From Sulfitobacter sp. EhC04 (GTDB taxonomy: Bacteria; Pseudomonadota; Alphaproteobacteria; Rhodobacterales; Rhodobacteraceae): a stretch of 64,000 nt of DNA. Shown here piece by piece: positions 27,004 through 38,852 of this stretch. The translations under genes were made by a program, and so were the position numbers. The stretch lies in NCBI RefSeq assembly GCF_001650875.1, contig NZ_LXYI01000009.1:273395-337394 (forward strand), written 5' to 3'. Positions within the stretch are counted from its first letter, which is position 1, and each line of letters starts with the position of its first letter. The notes beneath the pieces were generated by a model that had not been told where the DNA came from, did no database searches, and was given only the letters and a program-made list of their open reading frames with translations.

Positions 27004-27930
27004 TCAGGCCTGCGGACCGTCTTCGGGCGGGGTATCAACCGCCACTTCGGCGGCCTCCCGCACCAGTTGGGCAAACCTGGCCTGATGCCGGGTCAGCGGG
27101 CTGGTCTTGCGCCAGATCATGCCGACCGTGCGCTTGGGCTGCGGCCCGGCAAAGGGCACCCAATCCACCGCGGCCGAACGGGTTTCCACCCGCACGGCCA
27201 TCTGCGGGATCACGGTAACCCCGATCCCCGAACCCACCATCTGCACCAGCGTGGCCAGCGAACTGCCGTCCAGACCGGTGCGCGGGACCGACGCGGGACG
27301 GTTGCAGAACGCCAGCGCCTGGTCGCGGAAACAATGGCCCTCTTCTAGCAGAAGCACCCGCATGTCAGCCAGGTCCCTGCCGCTTGGCACCGGTCGGCCA
27401 GCAGCGGTTTTCGGCCGGACAAAAACAAAACTCTCGGAAAAGACCGGAATCTCGGTGAGAGAGGAAGCAGAGACCGGCAGTGCCACGATCGCAGCGTCCA
27501 GCCGACCATCCTGCAATTCCTGCACCAGCCGTGATGTCAGCGTCTCGCGGACATGCAGGTCAATGCCGGGATAGGCTGCCGTCAGGGGACCAATCAGCCG
27601 GGGCAGCAGATAGGGCGCGATTGTCGGAATGATGCCAAGGCGAAACTGCCCCGACAGATCGCCCTGCGCCTCGCGGGCGAAATTCTCAAGCGCCTCGACC
27701 TGTTCCAGCACCGCGCGCACATGGCCTGCGAACTCCTCGCCGAATGCGGTTGGGCGCACTTGCCTCGGCCCCCGCTCGAACAGCGGTTTGCCAAGGGCGG
27801 TTTCCATCTCTTTGATCTGGGTAGACAGGGCCGGTTGCGAAATCGCGCAAACCTGGGCCGCGCGGCCGAAATGCCGCTGCTCCGCAACCGCCTCAAAATA
27901 ACGAAACTGTCTTATGGTGAGATTCTTCAT
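27004..27930 (-). CDS. oxyR: Hydrogen-peroxide-responsive LysR-type regulator OxyR
   Basis: 308 residues. N-terminal winged HTH (FGRAAQVCAISQPALSTQIK) and a C-terminal regulatory domain containing LEEGHCFRDQALAFCNRP, whose two cysteines fit the peroxidatic and resolving pair of OxyR (in E. coli, GHCLRDQ followed by Cys nine residues later). This Cys pair and divergence from katG give a confident assignment. It is expected to activate katG on peroxide and repress itself. The start MKNLTIRQFRYF matches the family. A chemoreceptor gene follows downstream on the same strand. Confidence 0.95.
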   Translation of the reverse strand: MKNLTIRQFRYFEAVAEQRHFGRAAQVCAISQPALSTQIKEMETALGKPLFERGPRQVRPTAFGEEFAGHVRAVLEQVEALENFAREAQGDLSGQFRLGIIPTIAPYLLPRLIGPLTAAYPGIDLHVRETLTSRLVQELQDGRLDAAIVALPVSASSLTEIPVFSESFVFVRPKTAAGRPVPSGRDLADMRVLLLEEGHCFRDQALAFCNRPASVPRTGLDGSSLATLVQMVGSGIGVTVIPQMAVRVETRSAAVDWVPFAGPQPKRTVGMIWRKTSPLTRHQARFAQLVREAAEVAVDTPPEDGPQA

Positions 27931-30252
<2,322 letters not shown>

Positions 30253-30274
30253 TCCGGGTTTGAATGTGAAAAGG

Positions 30275-30300
30275 CGGCGCCCCCCTCCGGGGCGCCGTTT
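30275..30300 (+). terminator. katG terminator
   Basis: CGGCGCCCC (30275-30283) pairs with GGGGCGCCG (30289-30297) around a CCTCC loop, then TTT. A strong GC stem with a short T run 22 bp past the katG stop. Confidence 0.75.
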
Positions 30301-30348
30301 GCGTTTGTGGCGCTTGCATGGGGCACGCTAAATGTTCGATATGCGCCC

Positions 30349-31353
30349 ATGACCAAAGTTGAACCCGATCACCTGACCTTCCTCACCCGGCATGGCCACG
30401 GCCAGGCGGTGCTGACCCCCCTGCCCGGAGATGCCTCTGCCCGGCGGTATCTCAGGGTCAGCGGTGCCGACCTGCTGCTGATGGATGATCGCCATGATCC
30501 AACCGGCTTTGACGCCTTTGTCCGCCTTGCCCGGCACCTGCGCGACCTTGGATTGAGCGCGCCAAAGGTATGGGCCACGGATGCAGGCAAGGGTCTGGCG
30601 CTGATCGAGGATTTCGGCACCGCGACCTATGGCGCGCTGCTGGACCAGGGCGCGGACGAGATGGCGCTGTACGAGTTGGCCATCGACGCGCTGGTGCACC
30701 TGCATGCGGCCCCCGCCGCAACCCGGATCGAGGTGCCGCATTACAGCATGGACATGCTGCTGGACGAACTCAGCATCTTTTCACACTGGTTCCTGCCCGC
30801 CCTGCGCCCCGACCTGTCCCCGGTTGACTTTGACGGTCCTTGGCGCGCGCTGTGGCAGAAGGCTTTGACCCCGCTGGAGAATGGCCGCAACACCCTTGTT
30901 CTGAGGGATTTTCACATCGACAACCTGATGTTGCTGGCAGACCGGAACGGCGTCGCAGGCTGCGGAATGCTGGATTTCCAGGATGCGGTGCTGGGACCGG
31001 CGGAATATGATCTGGTGTCCTTGCTTCAGGATGCGCGGCGCGATCTGGCGCCGGGGCTGGAGGCGCGTCTGCTGGCTCGATACCTGGCCGCCGTCCCCGC
31101 CGAGATGGGCGCCGATGCCGACATCCGGCACCGCTATCACCTGCTGGGCGCGCAGCGACACACCCGGATTGCGGGGCTGTTCCCCCGCCTGAACAAGCGC
31201 GACGGCAAACCGGGATACCTGCGGTTCATGCCACGGGTGCTGGGCCAGATGCAGACCGCCCTGCGGGACGCCGGCCTGACGGAAATCTCCGACCACCTTG
31301 ACGCCACCCTGCCCGGCTGGCGCAGCGCCGGGGCACGCCTGTCCTCGGTCTGA
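30349..31353 (+). CDS. Aminoglycoside-phosphotransferase-fold kinase (AmgK-like)
   Basis: 334 residues. The protein begins with TPLPGDASARRYLRVSG and ends its catalytic core with VLRDFHIDNLMLL and MLDFQDAVLGPAEYDLVSLL, the phosphotransferase HxDxxxxN and metal-binding D motifs. The N-terminal signature and size match AmgK-type sugar kinases of peptidoglycan recycling, acting on N-acetylmuramate or N-acetylglucosamine. The usual neighbours (tsaE, murU) are not next to it, so this is tentative. ATG 30349 is chosen for family fit; the frame is open 14 codons more. Confidence 0.75.
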   Translation: MTKVEPDHLTFLTRHGHGQAVLTPLPGDASARRYLRVSGADLLLMDDRHDPTGFDAFVRLARHLRDLGLSAPKVWATDAGKGLALIEDFGTATYGALLDQGADEMALYELAIDALVHLHAAPAATRIEVPHYSMDMLLDELSIFSHWFLPALRPDLSPVDFDGPWRALWQKALTPLENGRNTLVLRDFHIDNLMLLADRNGVAGCGMLDFQDAVLGPAEYDLVSLLQDARRDLAPGLEARLLARYLAAVPAEMGADADIRHRYHLLGAQRHTRIAGLFPRLNKRDGKPGYLRFMPRVLGQMQTALRDAGLTEISDHLDATLPGWRSAGARLSSV

Positions 31354-31415
31354 AACTGGGAAGACGACTGCACGCGCCCGCGTTTCGAGCAAAAGCGGCA
31401 CGCTGTCATTGGCTG

Positions 31416-32642
31416 TCAGGGACCCACATTCTGCACATAGGCGTCCGGCACTTGCGGTGCCTGAACCCCTGCCAGCAGATCATCTGTGGAGGTGGCCTCA
31501 AACAGCCTCAGATCGGCCAGCGCCGCACCATCGACATGAACCGGATCACAGCCCAGCGCCAGGGCGGCATCGGTGGTGATCATCGGCAGGCGATCGCCCA
31601 GCGGCGGGTCCAGATGCGCGGCCATGACCGCAAGCGCCAGACTGGCGCGCGGATCATGCCGCCCGATGGGGCAGAAAGCATCACGCACGTTGTCCGTGCC
31701 GATCAGGCAGCGCACCCCGGCGTTGCGCAGTTCATGCAACCGGGTGATCCCCCGCCGGTCCGGGGTGCCGCCCCCCCGCCCCTGCAGGTAAAGGTTGGTG
31801 GTTGGCAGGGCCGCCACGAACAGACCTGCCTTTGCGATCAATTCAAGGGCACGGGCCAGTTCGGCACCGTCACGGTTCATCAGACTGCAAGCATGGCCAC
31901 ACAGGATCGGCCCCTGAAACCCTGTCTCCAGCGCGATCCGAGCGATCAGGACCAGCCCGTCCAACCCGTTCTCCAGCCCCTCATCCACGTGGAAATCCAG
32001 CGCGAGGCCAAAGCGTTCAGCGGCGGCAAACATCGCCCTGATCCCCGCTTCACGGTCCCGGTGCAGATGGACGAAGCCGCCCAGCACGCCGCCGCTGCCC
32101 GAGACCTGTTCTGCGATGGTTTGCGCCAGGCCGGACCGGGCCAGCTTGTCCACCCCCAGAAGCGGCGATTGCTGAACCCTCAGGGGCATTTCCGCGAGCG
32201 CCTCTTTCAGGATCGACCATGCCAGCGGGGCGGACCCGTCGTCGGGCCAGTCGATGTGGCTGCGGACAAGACCACATCCCGCTGCCGCCAGTTCTCTCAG
32301 GCCCCGCATCATCCGGCTGCGCAGATCATCGGTTGTCCAGTTCACATGGTCACGCGCCTGAGCGTCTATGGCGGCACGCAGATCACCGCCCACGGCAGGC
32401 AGACGGTCTGCGGTGTGACATTTGTCCAGATGCACATGTACTTCGGTCAGCGCGGGCAGGATCATGTGGCGCGGGGCTGCCACGTCAGCCGTGGGGCGCA
32501 GCCCGGCAACCCTGCCTCCCCGCACGATCAGGTCGCCTTGCAGGCAATCCCCCATCCGGGTCCCTGGCATCTGCCCAGGCCGCGACAGCACAGAACAGGG
32601 CACCAACACGTTTGCGATGACACCATCAGCCCGCCCCTTCAT
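31416..32642 (-). CDS. Cytosine-deaminase-like amidohydrolase
   Basis: 408 residues. Metal-dependent hydrolase with motifs of the CodA group: HVHLDKCHTADRLP (first metal pair), FHVDEGLENG, CGHACSLMN and the terminal GTDNVRDAFCPIGRHDP. Cytosine or a related pyrimidine/isocytosine is likely, but the family also contains other N-heterocycle deaminases. AAAGGTC lies ahead of ATG 32642, ruling out 19 upstream codons. It converges on the AmgK-like gene. Confidence 0.8.
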   Translation of the reverse strand: MKGRADGVIANVLVPCSVLSRPGQMPGTRMGDCLQGDLIVRGGRVAGLRPTADVAAPRHMILPALTEVHVHLDKCHTADRLPAVGGDLRAAIDAQARDHVNWTTDDLRSRMMRGLRELAAAGCGLVRSHIDWPDDGSAPLAWSILKEALAEMPLRVQQSPLLGVDKLARSGLAQTIAEQVSGSGGVLGGFVHLHRDREAGIRAMFAAAERFGLALDFHVDEGLENGLDGLVLIARIALETGFQGPILCGHACSLMNRDGAELARALELIAKAGLFVAALPTTNLYLQGRGGGTPDRRGITRLHELRNAGVRCLIGTDNVRDAFCPIGRHDPRASLALAVMAAHLDPPLGDRLPMITTDAALALGCDPVHVDGAALADLRLFEATSTDDLLAGVQAPQVPDAYVQNVGP

Positions 32643-32726
32643 GGCATGACCTTTCGAAGATCTACAGTATGGCGTTTGACCTGAAGCACCCCTTATCACT
32701 TAGAGCGCTGAAATCAGATTGTAAAA

Positions 32727-32810
32727 TGGTGCGGGTGAAGGGACTCGAACCCCCACGCCATAGGCGCCAGAACCTAAATCTGGTGCGTCTACCAATTCCG
32801 CCACACCCGC
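32727..32810 (-). tRNA. tRNA-Leu(UAG)
   Basis: Read leftward, the acceptor stem GCGGGTG pairs with CACCCGC, the anticodon stem CCAGA/TCTGG encloses the loop TTTAGGT with anticodon TAG, and a long variable arm (CGCCTATGGCGT) marks a class II tRNA. The T arm carries GTTCGAGTC and a CCA end is encoded (32727-32729). Decodes CUA (and probably other CUN) leucine codons. Confidence 0.95.
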
Positions 32811-32973
32811 ACGCGGCCCCATTCGCGGCCTGATGCGCTGATTACCAAACCCGATGACGATAGGCGAGAGCAAAAAAGCCGCCCTGCCAGTCTAAAAAAA
32901 GGCAAGACATTAACAAGTTGTTGTCATATGTTGGGGATAACCTGAGGCAGGTACAGATAAGAAAGAGACGCCC

Positions 32974-33495
32974 ATGAAACCGAATACGGTCGGGCGCGTA
33001 GGCGACGAAGATCGCCATGCGGGCCAATACACCCCCTACGCCGTCCTGGATACAGGACTGGTCCAAGGTGCCATGTTGCTGACGCTTGACGGCGAAATTC
33101 CGGTGGAATTTCTCTCTGTCGGTGACAAGATCATCACCCGCGACACCGGTATTTCCAAGGTCAAACACATCCAGCGCAGCACCCGCGCCGTGCATCAGAT
33201 CGGCCTGTCGGCAGGGTCGCTGGGCCATACCCGGCCCGAGCGGGACGCTATTCTAGCCGGGGACCAGATGATCCTGATCCGTGACTGGCGGGCGCGCGCG
33301 CTGTTCAATTCCGAACGCGCGCTGGTGGCGGCACGGACGCTGGTGGACAATGAGTTCATCACCGATCTGGGCACCCATGAGACAACGCTGTACCAGGTTT
33401 TCTGCGACGGGCCGCATATCCTTTATGCCGACGGTCTGGAACTGGGCACTGCCGACGCCGCAAAAGCACGCGGCGCTGTTTTGCACGCGGCCTAG
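32974..33495 (+). CDS. Hint-domain protein, probably inactive
   Basis: 173 residues. Matches the short Hedgehog/intein (Hint) proteins widespread in roseobacters: GAMLLTLDGEIPVEFLSVGDKIITRDTG is the A block region and ILIRDWRARALFNSERALVAARTLV the later beta strands. The usual first Cys of the block (CFTPGT-type) is absent and the SPxHR histidine is replaced in AGDQMILI, so self-processing is unlikely. No passenger domain, signal peptide or RTX repeat is seen. The stop TAG is the first triplet of the MITE-like element. AGAGAC is near the start. Confidence 0.75.
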   Translation: MKPNTVGRVGDEDRHAGQYTPYAVLDTGLVQGAMLLTLDGEIPVEFLSVGDKIITRDTGISKVKHIQRSTRAVHQIGLSAGSLGHTRPERDAILAGDQMILIRDWRARALFNSERALVAARTLVDNEFITDLGTHETTLYQVFCDGPHILYADGLELGTADAAKARGAVLHAA

Positions 33496-33653
33496 GGTCA
33501 GGCCCCATCAATGTCGCACCTCTGGCGCCAAAGCCGCGAAATTTCAGTGGTTTGAGCCGTGCAGCAACTAACGGGTTAATTGCAAATGGCTCACGCCGCT
33601 GAAGTGAAGCGGCTTTGACGCCAGCGGTACGACATGAATGGGGCCTGACCCTA
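33493..33653. mobile_element. MITE-like 161-bp inverted-repeat element with TA ends
   Basis: Two imperfect 44-nt arms (33494-33537 and 33609-33652) match with five mismatches, beginning GGGTCAGGCCCCAT on both sides, and weaker pairing continues inward for about 25 more bases to leave a loop of about 25 nt. TA flanks both outer ends, the target duplication expected of IS630/mariner-type insertion. No transposase is encoded, so it must be non-autonomous. It lies exactly between the convergent Hint and nnr genes and contributes the TAG stop of each. Alternatively it is a native terminator-like repeat; only one full copy is present here. Confidence 0.65.
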
Positions 33654-35309
33654 AAGCCCCAGCTCGCGAAAAACCTGCGGCAATTGCTCCGGCAGATCTT
33701 CCGCGATCAACCCGGGGCCAAAGTGCCGCGCACATTCCACATGCAGATATACGGCCAGTTCAGCGACAGCAAACAGGCCCGCGCTTGTCTGTCCTGCCGC
33801 AAGACCGGCGATCATGCCCGCCAGCACATCGCCTGCCCCGGCTGTTGCAAGCCAATGCGCTTCACGGCCATAGGCCGCCACATGCACTGATGCGCCGCCT
33901 TCGGGATTGGCGATGACCGTATCCACACCTTTCAGCAGGATGATGCAGCCCGCGCGTTTTGCCGCCTCTCGCACCACGTCGACCTTGGATTTGCCCTGTC
34001 GCTGCGACGGGCCGAGATCTGGAAACAGCCTCTCGAACTCCCCTTCATGGGGCGTCAGGATGGTGCGGGCGTGGGTATGGGCAAAAAGCGCTGCGGGGTC
34101 TTGGGCAAAACTGCTCAGCGCATCGGCATCCAGCACCACCACCGGATCGCGCCAGTCACGGGGGCCTGCGCGGCGGCTCAATACCTGCTCGACCAGGGAC
34201 CGCGTGCGGGGTGTCACGCCCATACCCGGCCCCATGCAGAAACCGGTCACCCGCGCGTCTGCGACATTGGCCAGCGGCACATCCTTTTTCAGGGGGCGCA
34301 GCATGATCGCGTTCAATTGGCAGGCGTTCTCGATCAGCGCGGCGGGCGGGCAGAGCACGGTCACCAGACCCGCCCCGGTCCGCAAGGCAGCGCGGGCGGC
34401 AAGACGGGCCGCACCACCCTGTCCGACACCCCCCGCAAACACCGCCACATGACCGAAATCGAACTTGTGACCCGCGATACCGGGCTTGGCCATCACGGAC
34501 TTCAACCACATGCGCGGCTTGACGGCACGCCCGCCGAAGACGGGTTCAACCAGCCGGATGCACTCCGGATCCGGTTCTTCCATGACGGACCGCCGCCCGG
34601 GTGCTGCACCGCTCAGGCCGATGTCCACCGCGCGCACCTCACCACACAGGATCGGACCCATGGCAAGGTAATGGCCCGGTTTCGGGCTGTGGAAGGTCAC
34701 GGTCAGGTCGACCGTGTTCATGGTTCTGGGCCATGCACTGCCTGACGCCTCGACCGCATCCATATCGACGGCAGTCATGCCGGTATCCAGATTCAGCCCC
34801 GATGGGCAATCGACCGCCATGCGTCTGATCAAGCGCGGCTGTTTCCACGCATTCATCGCGCCCACGTCCAGCACCTGCGCGACCGCATCGGGCACCGGGC
34901 GCGACAGACCGATGCCAAAGACCGCATCGATCCAGACATCCGGGCGCGGCCCGGTGAAAACGGTGGCGGTGTCCAGCGCAAGAACCGGCTCCTCCGCCGC
35001 CCAAAGGTCGTGATTGGCCTTCGCGTCTTGAGGCATCCGCGCGGGATCACCGAAAAGATGCACACGCACCGTCCAGCCCATCGCTCGCAACAGCCGCGCG
35101 ATGACAAAGCCGTCGCCGCCGTTGTTACCCGGCCCGCACAGCACGACGGCGCTGCGGTTGCCTTCTGCCATCTCGGGCCATCGCGCCAGAATCGCATCCA
35201 CCACGCCCTGTCCGGCACGTTCCATCAATGTGCGGCCCGTGACAGCGCCGCTGTCGATCTGGGCTTTTTCAAGGGCGCGCATCTGGCTGCTGCTGAGTAA
35301 TTCGGTCAT
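33651..35309 (-). CDS. nnr: Bifunctional NAD(P)H-hydrate epimerase / ADP-dependent dehydratase
   Basis: Repairs damaged NAD(P)H hydrates. 552 residues, usual for the fused bacterial form. The N-terminal epimerase (YjeF_N) shows LCGPGNNGGDGFVIARLL and a second acidic motif near IDAVFGIGLSRPV; the C-terminal ribokinase-like dehydratase shows FAGGVGQGGAARLAARAAL, LTPHEGEFERLFPD and TAGAGDVLAGMIAGL with the catalytic Asp. A dozen C-terminal residues are ordinary; the TAG stop is provided by the MITE-like repeat. Divergent from glnB. Confidence 0.93.
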   Translation of the reverse strand: MTELLSSSQMRALEKAQIDSGAVTGRTLMERAGQGVVDAILARWPEMAEGNRSAVVLCGPGNNGGDGFVIARLLRAMGWTVRVHLFGDPARMPQDAKANHDLWAAEEPVLALDTATVFTGPRPDVWIDAVFGIGLSRPVPDAVAQVLDVGAMNAWKQPRLIRRMAVDCPSGLNLDTGMTAVDMDAVEASGSAWPRTMNTVDLTVTFHSPKPGHYLAMGPILCGEVRAVDIGLSGAAPGRRSVMEEPDPECIRLVEPVFGGRAVKPRMWLKSVMAKPGIAGHKFDFGHVAVFAGGVGQGGAARLAARAALRTGAGLVTVLCPPAALIENACQLNAIMLRPLKKDVPLANVADARVTGFCMGPGMGVTPRTRSLVEQVLSRRAGPRDWRDPVVVLDADALSSFAQDPAALFAHTHARTILTPHEGEFERLFPDLGPSQRQGKSKVDVVREAAKRAGCIILLKGVDTVIANPEGGASVHVAAYGREAHWLATAGAGDVLAGMIAGLAAGQTSAGLFAVAELAVYLHVECARHFGPGLIAEDLPEQLPQVFRELGL

Positions 35310-35443
35310 CTCGCCACCGTCCCGGATTTCAATTACGCCTAAAATTTGGGCGCTTTGCCTGTTTTAACACCGCATGGTGCGGATTAACGTAGAACCATGC
35401 CGCAGGGTCAGGACCATATATGGATTCCCCCCTGCCAAAATGA

Positions 35444-35824
<381 letters not shown>

Positions 35825-35855
35825 ACTGCACTACCTGCCAAAAGGATCACAGCCC

Positions 35856-37262
35856 ATGAGCACCAAAGACTTCCTCAAAAAGATCAAGGACGAAGACATC
35901 GACTATGTCGATGTTCGTTTCACCGACACGCGCGGCAAGTTGCAGCACGTGACCGTCGTCAGCGATCTGGTGGACGAGGACTTCATCGAAGAGGGCTTCA
36001 TGTTCGACGGCTCTTCCATCGCGGGCTGGAAAAGCATCGAAGCCTCCGACATGAAGCTGATGCTGGATGTCGAAAGCGCCTATATCGACCCCTTCTATGC
36101 CGAAAAAACGATCTGCGTGCATTGCTCGATCGTCGAACCCGACACCGGCGAAAGCTATGAGCGCGACCCGCGCGGCACCGCCGAAAAGGCCGAGGCCTAT
36201 CTGATCTCGTCGGGCATCGGCGATCAGTCGTTCTTTGGCCCCGAGGCGGAATTCTTCCTTTTCGATGACGTGAAGTTCTCCAATTCGATCAACAAGGTAT
36301 CCTACGAAGTTGATGCGTCCGACGCGTCCTGGAACACGGACACGGATTACGAGATGGGCAACATGGGCCACCGTCCCGGCCTGAAGGGCGGCTATTTCCC
36401 GGTCAACCCCACCGACGAAGCACAGGACCTGCGCGCCGAGATGCTGTCGACCATGAAACGCCTCGGCATGAAGGTGGACAAGCACCACCACGAGGTTGCC
36501 TCCTGCCAGCACGAACTGGGCCTGATCTTTGGTTCGCTGACCAAACAGGCGGACGAGTTGCAGAAATACAAATACGTGATCCACAATGTGGCCCACGCCT
36601 ATGGCAAATCCGCGACCTTCATGCCCAAGCCGATCTATGGCGACAACGGCTCCGGCATGCACGTCAACATGTCGATCTGGAAAGACGGCAAGCCGCTGTT
36701 TGCAGGCGACAAATATGCCGACCTGAGCCAGGAGGCGCTGTGGTACATCGGCGGTATCCTCAAGCACGCCAAGTCGCTGAACGCCTTCACCAACCCCTCG
36801 ACCAACTCCTACAAGCGTCTGATCCCCGGTTTCGAAGCCCCCGTGCTGCGCGCCTATTCCGCGCGCAACCGGTCGGGCTGTGTGCGTATCCCGTGGACAG
36901 AATCGCCCAAGGCAAAACGTGTCGAGGCGCGCTTCCCCGATCCGGCGTCCAACCCCTACCTGTGCTTTGCGGCGCTGCTGATGGCCGGCCTTGACGGGAT
37001 CAAGAACAAGATTGATCCGGGCGAGGCGATGGACAAGAACCTCTATGACCTGCCCGCAGAGGAACTGGCGGACATCCCGACAGTCTGCGGCAGCCTGCGC
37101 GAAGCGCTGGAAGAACTGCAGGGCGACATGGATTACCTGCTGGCCGGTGACGTGTTCACCCGCGACCAGATCGAAGGCTATATCGAGCTGAAGATGGAAG
37201 AAGTGCACAAGTACGAGCACACACCCCATCCGGTCGAATTCGGCATGTATTACAGCTGCTGA
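35856..37262 (+). CDS. glnA: Type I glutamine synthetase
   Basis: 468-residue GlnA assimilating ammonium into glutamine. Conserved segments include [32 protein letters not shown], the ATP site [31 protein letters not shown] and the adenylylation loop [15 protein letters not shown] is 9 nt from ATG 35856; upstream codons belong to the end of glnB's other frame. Cotranscribed with glnB; a strong terminator follows at 37291. Confidence 0.97.
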   Translation: MSTKDFLKKIKDEDIDYVDVRFTDTRGKLQHVTVVSDLVDEDFIEEGFMFDGSSIAGWKSIEASDMKLMLDVESAYIDPFYAEKTICVHCSIVEPDTGESYERDPRGTAEKAEAYLISSGIGDQSFFGPEAEFFLFDDVKFSNSINKVSYEVDASDASWNTDTDYEMGNMGHRPGLKGGYFPVNPTDEAQDLRAEMLSTMKRLGMKVDKHHHEVASCQHELGLIFGSLTKQADELQKYKYVIHNVAHAYGKSATFMPKPIYGDNGSGMHVNMSIWKDGKPLFAGDKYADLSQEALWYIGGILKHAKSLNAFTNPSTNSYKRLIPGFEAPVLRAYSARNRSGCVRIPWTESPKAKRVEARFPDPASNPYLCFAALLMAGLDGIKNKIDPGEAMDKNLYDLPAEELADIPTVCGSLREALEELQGDMDYLLAGDVFTRDQIEGYIELKMEEVHKYEHTPHPVEFGMYYSC

Positions 37263-37290
37263 TCCCGATCTCAGATCTTGCAAACAAATG

Positions 37291-37316
37291 GGCATCCCTG
37301 CGGGGGTGCCTTTTTT
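37291..37316 (+). terminator. glnBA terminator
   Basis: GGCATCCC (37291-37298) pairs with GGGGTGCC (37303-37310, one G-T pair), loop TGCG, followed by TTTTTT (37311-37316). 28 bp past the glnA stop. Confidence 0.85.
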
Positions 37317-37421
37317 GTTGCCCAAACCGTCTGAAATCGACCCCGCAGCCGTCACAATTCGAACCAAATTGGAAACGATACTGAATCCCACCAAAGGCAG
37401 GAACCAGCGGAAAGATCCGAT

Positions 37422-37670
37422 ATGAACAATGCAGCAAACGAAGCAGGTTTCGCCAGTCGGATCACCCGGATCGAGAAACACGCCCGCAAGCTGGATCGCC
37501 AGCGCAAGAAGCGCCGGTCACGCAGCCTGGGCAGCTACCTGGTGACCCCGCTGATGCTGTGTTTCTTCATGGCAGGCGGCACGGTTTTTGCCTGGGACGC
37601 AATGGACCGCCCCACCGATTCCCCGCTGGAGATGGCAGGCATCCTGACCTCGAAAATACTGGCCTACTAG
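37422..37670 (+). CDS. Small membrane protein, unknown function
   Basis: 82 residues. The N-terminal half is highly basic (KHARKLDRQRKKRRSRSLG) and would be cytoplasmic, then comes one helix (SYLVTPLMLCFFMAGGTVFA) and a short acidic exported end. GGAAAG lies upstream of the ATG. Topology resembles single-span membrane proteins that bind acidic partners or nucleic acid, but no family is recognised. It follows glnA by 160 bp after a terminator, so it has its own promoter. Confidence 0.65.
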   Translation: MNNAANEAGFASRITRIEKHARKLDRQRKKRRSRSLGSYLVTPLMLCFFMAGGTVFAWDAMDRPTDSPLEMAGILTSKILAY

Positions 37671-37782
37671 GGCCGACCCATATCCGGCGCGCCAGACTTT
37701 TCCTTTTCATGAAGTTCCTGCCAGTCTAAGCTACACGTCACGGCACTTGTGTCTGTCGTTTTACAATTGGCTGAGGATTATC

Positions 37783-38586
37783 ATGCGCCCTTTCAAATCT
37801 ATTGTTATTTCATTGAGTGTTATCACCGCCCTCGCCGCCCCCGGCTTTGCCGCGACCTGCGGCAACAATTCGGGCGGTTTCAACGCATGGAAAGCTGCCT
37901 TTGCCGGTGAGGCCAAGGCAGCCGGTGTCGGTCAGCGCGGGCTCGATGCGCTGGCTTCGGCACAATATGCATCCGGCACCATCGCAGCGGACCGCAATCA
38001 GAAGTCGTTCAGATATTCTCTGTCCAAATTCATGCAGGTGCGCGGGGCCGATACGATTGTGGCGCAGGGCCGCAAGCGCAAGGGGCAGAGTGCAGGCTTC
38101 TACCAGTCGCTTGAGCAGGCTTACGGCGTGCCTGCGGGCGTGCTGCTTGCCATCCACGGAATGGAAACCGGCTTTGGCGGGTTCATGGGCAATTCCTCCG
38201 TTGTCTCCGCGATCACGACGCTGGCCTATGACTGCCGCCGCTCCAGCTTTTTCGTGCCACATGCGATTGGCGCGCTGAAACTGGTGGACCGTGGCGCGAT
38301 CACCGTGAACACCAAGGGCGCCAAACATGGCGAATTGGGCCATACCCAGTTCCTGCCGGGCAATGCCCTGCAATACGGCGTCGATGGCAATGGCGACGGG
38401 CGGGTCGATTTCTACAACCAGGCCGATGCAATGGCCTCCACCGCGAACTTCCTGCGCCGCAAGGGCTGGCAGCCCGGACAGGGCTATCAGGAAGGCCAGC
38501 CGAACTTCCGCGTGATCAAGCAGTGGAACGCCGCCACCGTCTATCAGCAAGCCATCGCGATCATGGGCGCACGCATCGACGGCTGA
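37783..38586 (+). CDS. Lytic murein transglycosylase
   Basis: 267 residues, periplasmic. A signal peptide (KSIVISLSVITALAAPGFAA) is followed by a MltB-type SLT_2 domain that cleaves peptidoglycan glycan strands. The catalytic Glu is in AIHGMETGFGGFMGNSSV; GHTQFLPGNALQYGVDGNGDGRVDF contains the substrate-groove and a calcium-like acidic loop. The start is ATG 37783 with GAGGA 8 nt upstream; the 12 extra upstream codons do not form a signal peptide. Confidence 0.88.
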   Translation: MRPFKSIVISLSVITALAAPGFAATCGNNSGGFNAWKAAFAGEAKAAGVGQRGLDALASAQYASGTIAADRNQKSFRYSLSKFMQVRGADTIVAQGRKRKGQSAGFYQSLEQAYGVPAGVLLAIHGMETGFGGFMGNSSVVSAITTLAYDCRRSSFFVPHAIGALKLVDRGAITVNTKGAKHGELGHTQFLPGNALQYGVDGNGDGRVDFYNQADAMASTANFLRRKGWQPGQGYQEGQPNFRVIKQWNAATVYQQAIAIMGARIDG

Positions 38587-38852
38587 CCATTCCCGCTGAC
38601 CACGGGCACCCTCGCTTGCCCGTGGCGCGGCCCCTGGCTTCTTCATGCCAGAAATACTCAAAAGCCACAGTGCCGAGAGGCACGACGCCCCGGCTCTTGC
38701 GCAAAGCGCCCCTGCGCCCTATCTGGGCATCAGGGTCAGGCCCCTGCCGTCCGCATTCCGGTGAAGTCCTGAACAGTGATCTACCTTCAATCTCGCAAGA
38801 TTGATGGGCAACGCGGACCCCCACGTCACTTCATGCGAGACGGAGTGCAGAC
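38587..38852. other. 266-bp gap with a hairpin, no gene
   Basis: CCACGGGCA (38600-38608) pairs exactly with TGCCCGTGG (38617-38625), 14 bp past the transglycosylase stop; there is no T run, so it is a weak terminator or a stabilising stem. GGGTCAGGCCCC at 38733-38744 equals the tip of the MITE-like arms, but no partner arm or TA flank is present here. No other structure is seen. Confidence 0.45.

Noticed and set aside
38733..38744. GGGTCAGGCCCC as a second copy of the MITE-like element
   Set aside because: No matching right arm, no TA flanks and no similarity beyond 12 bases.
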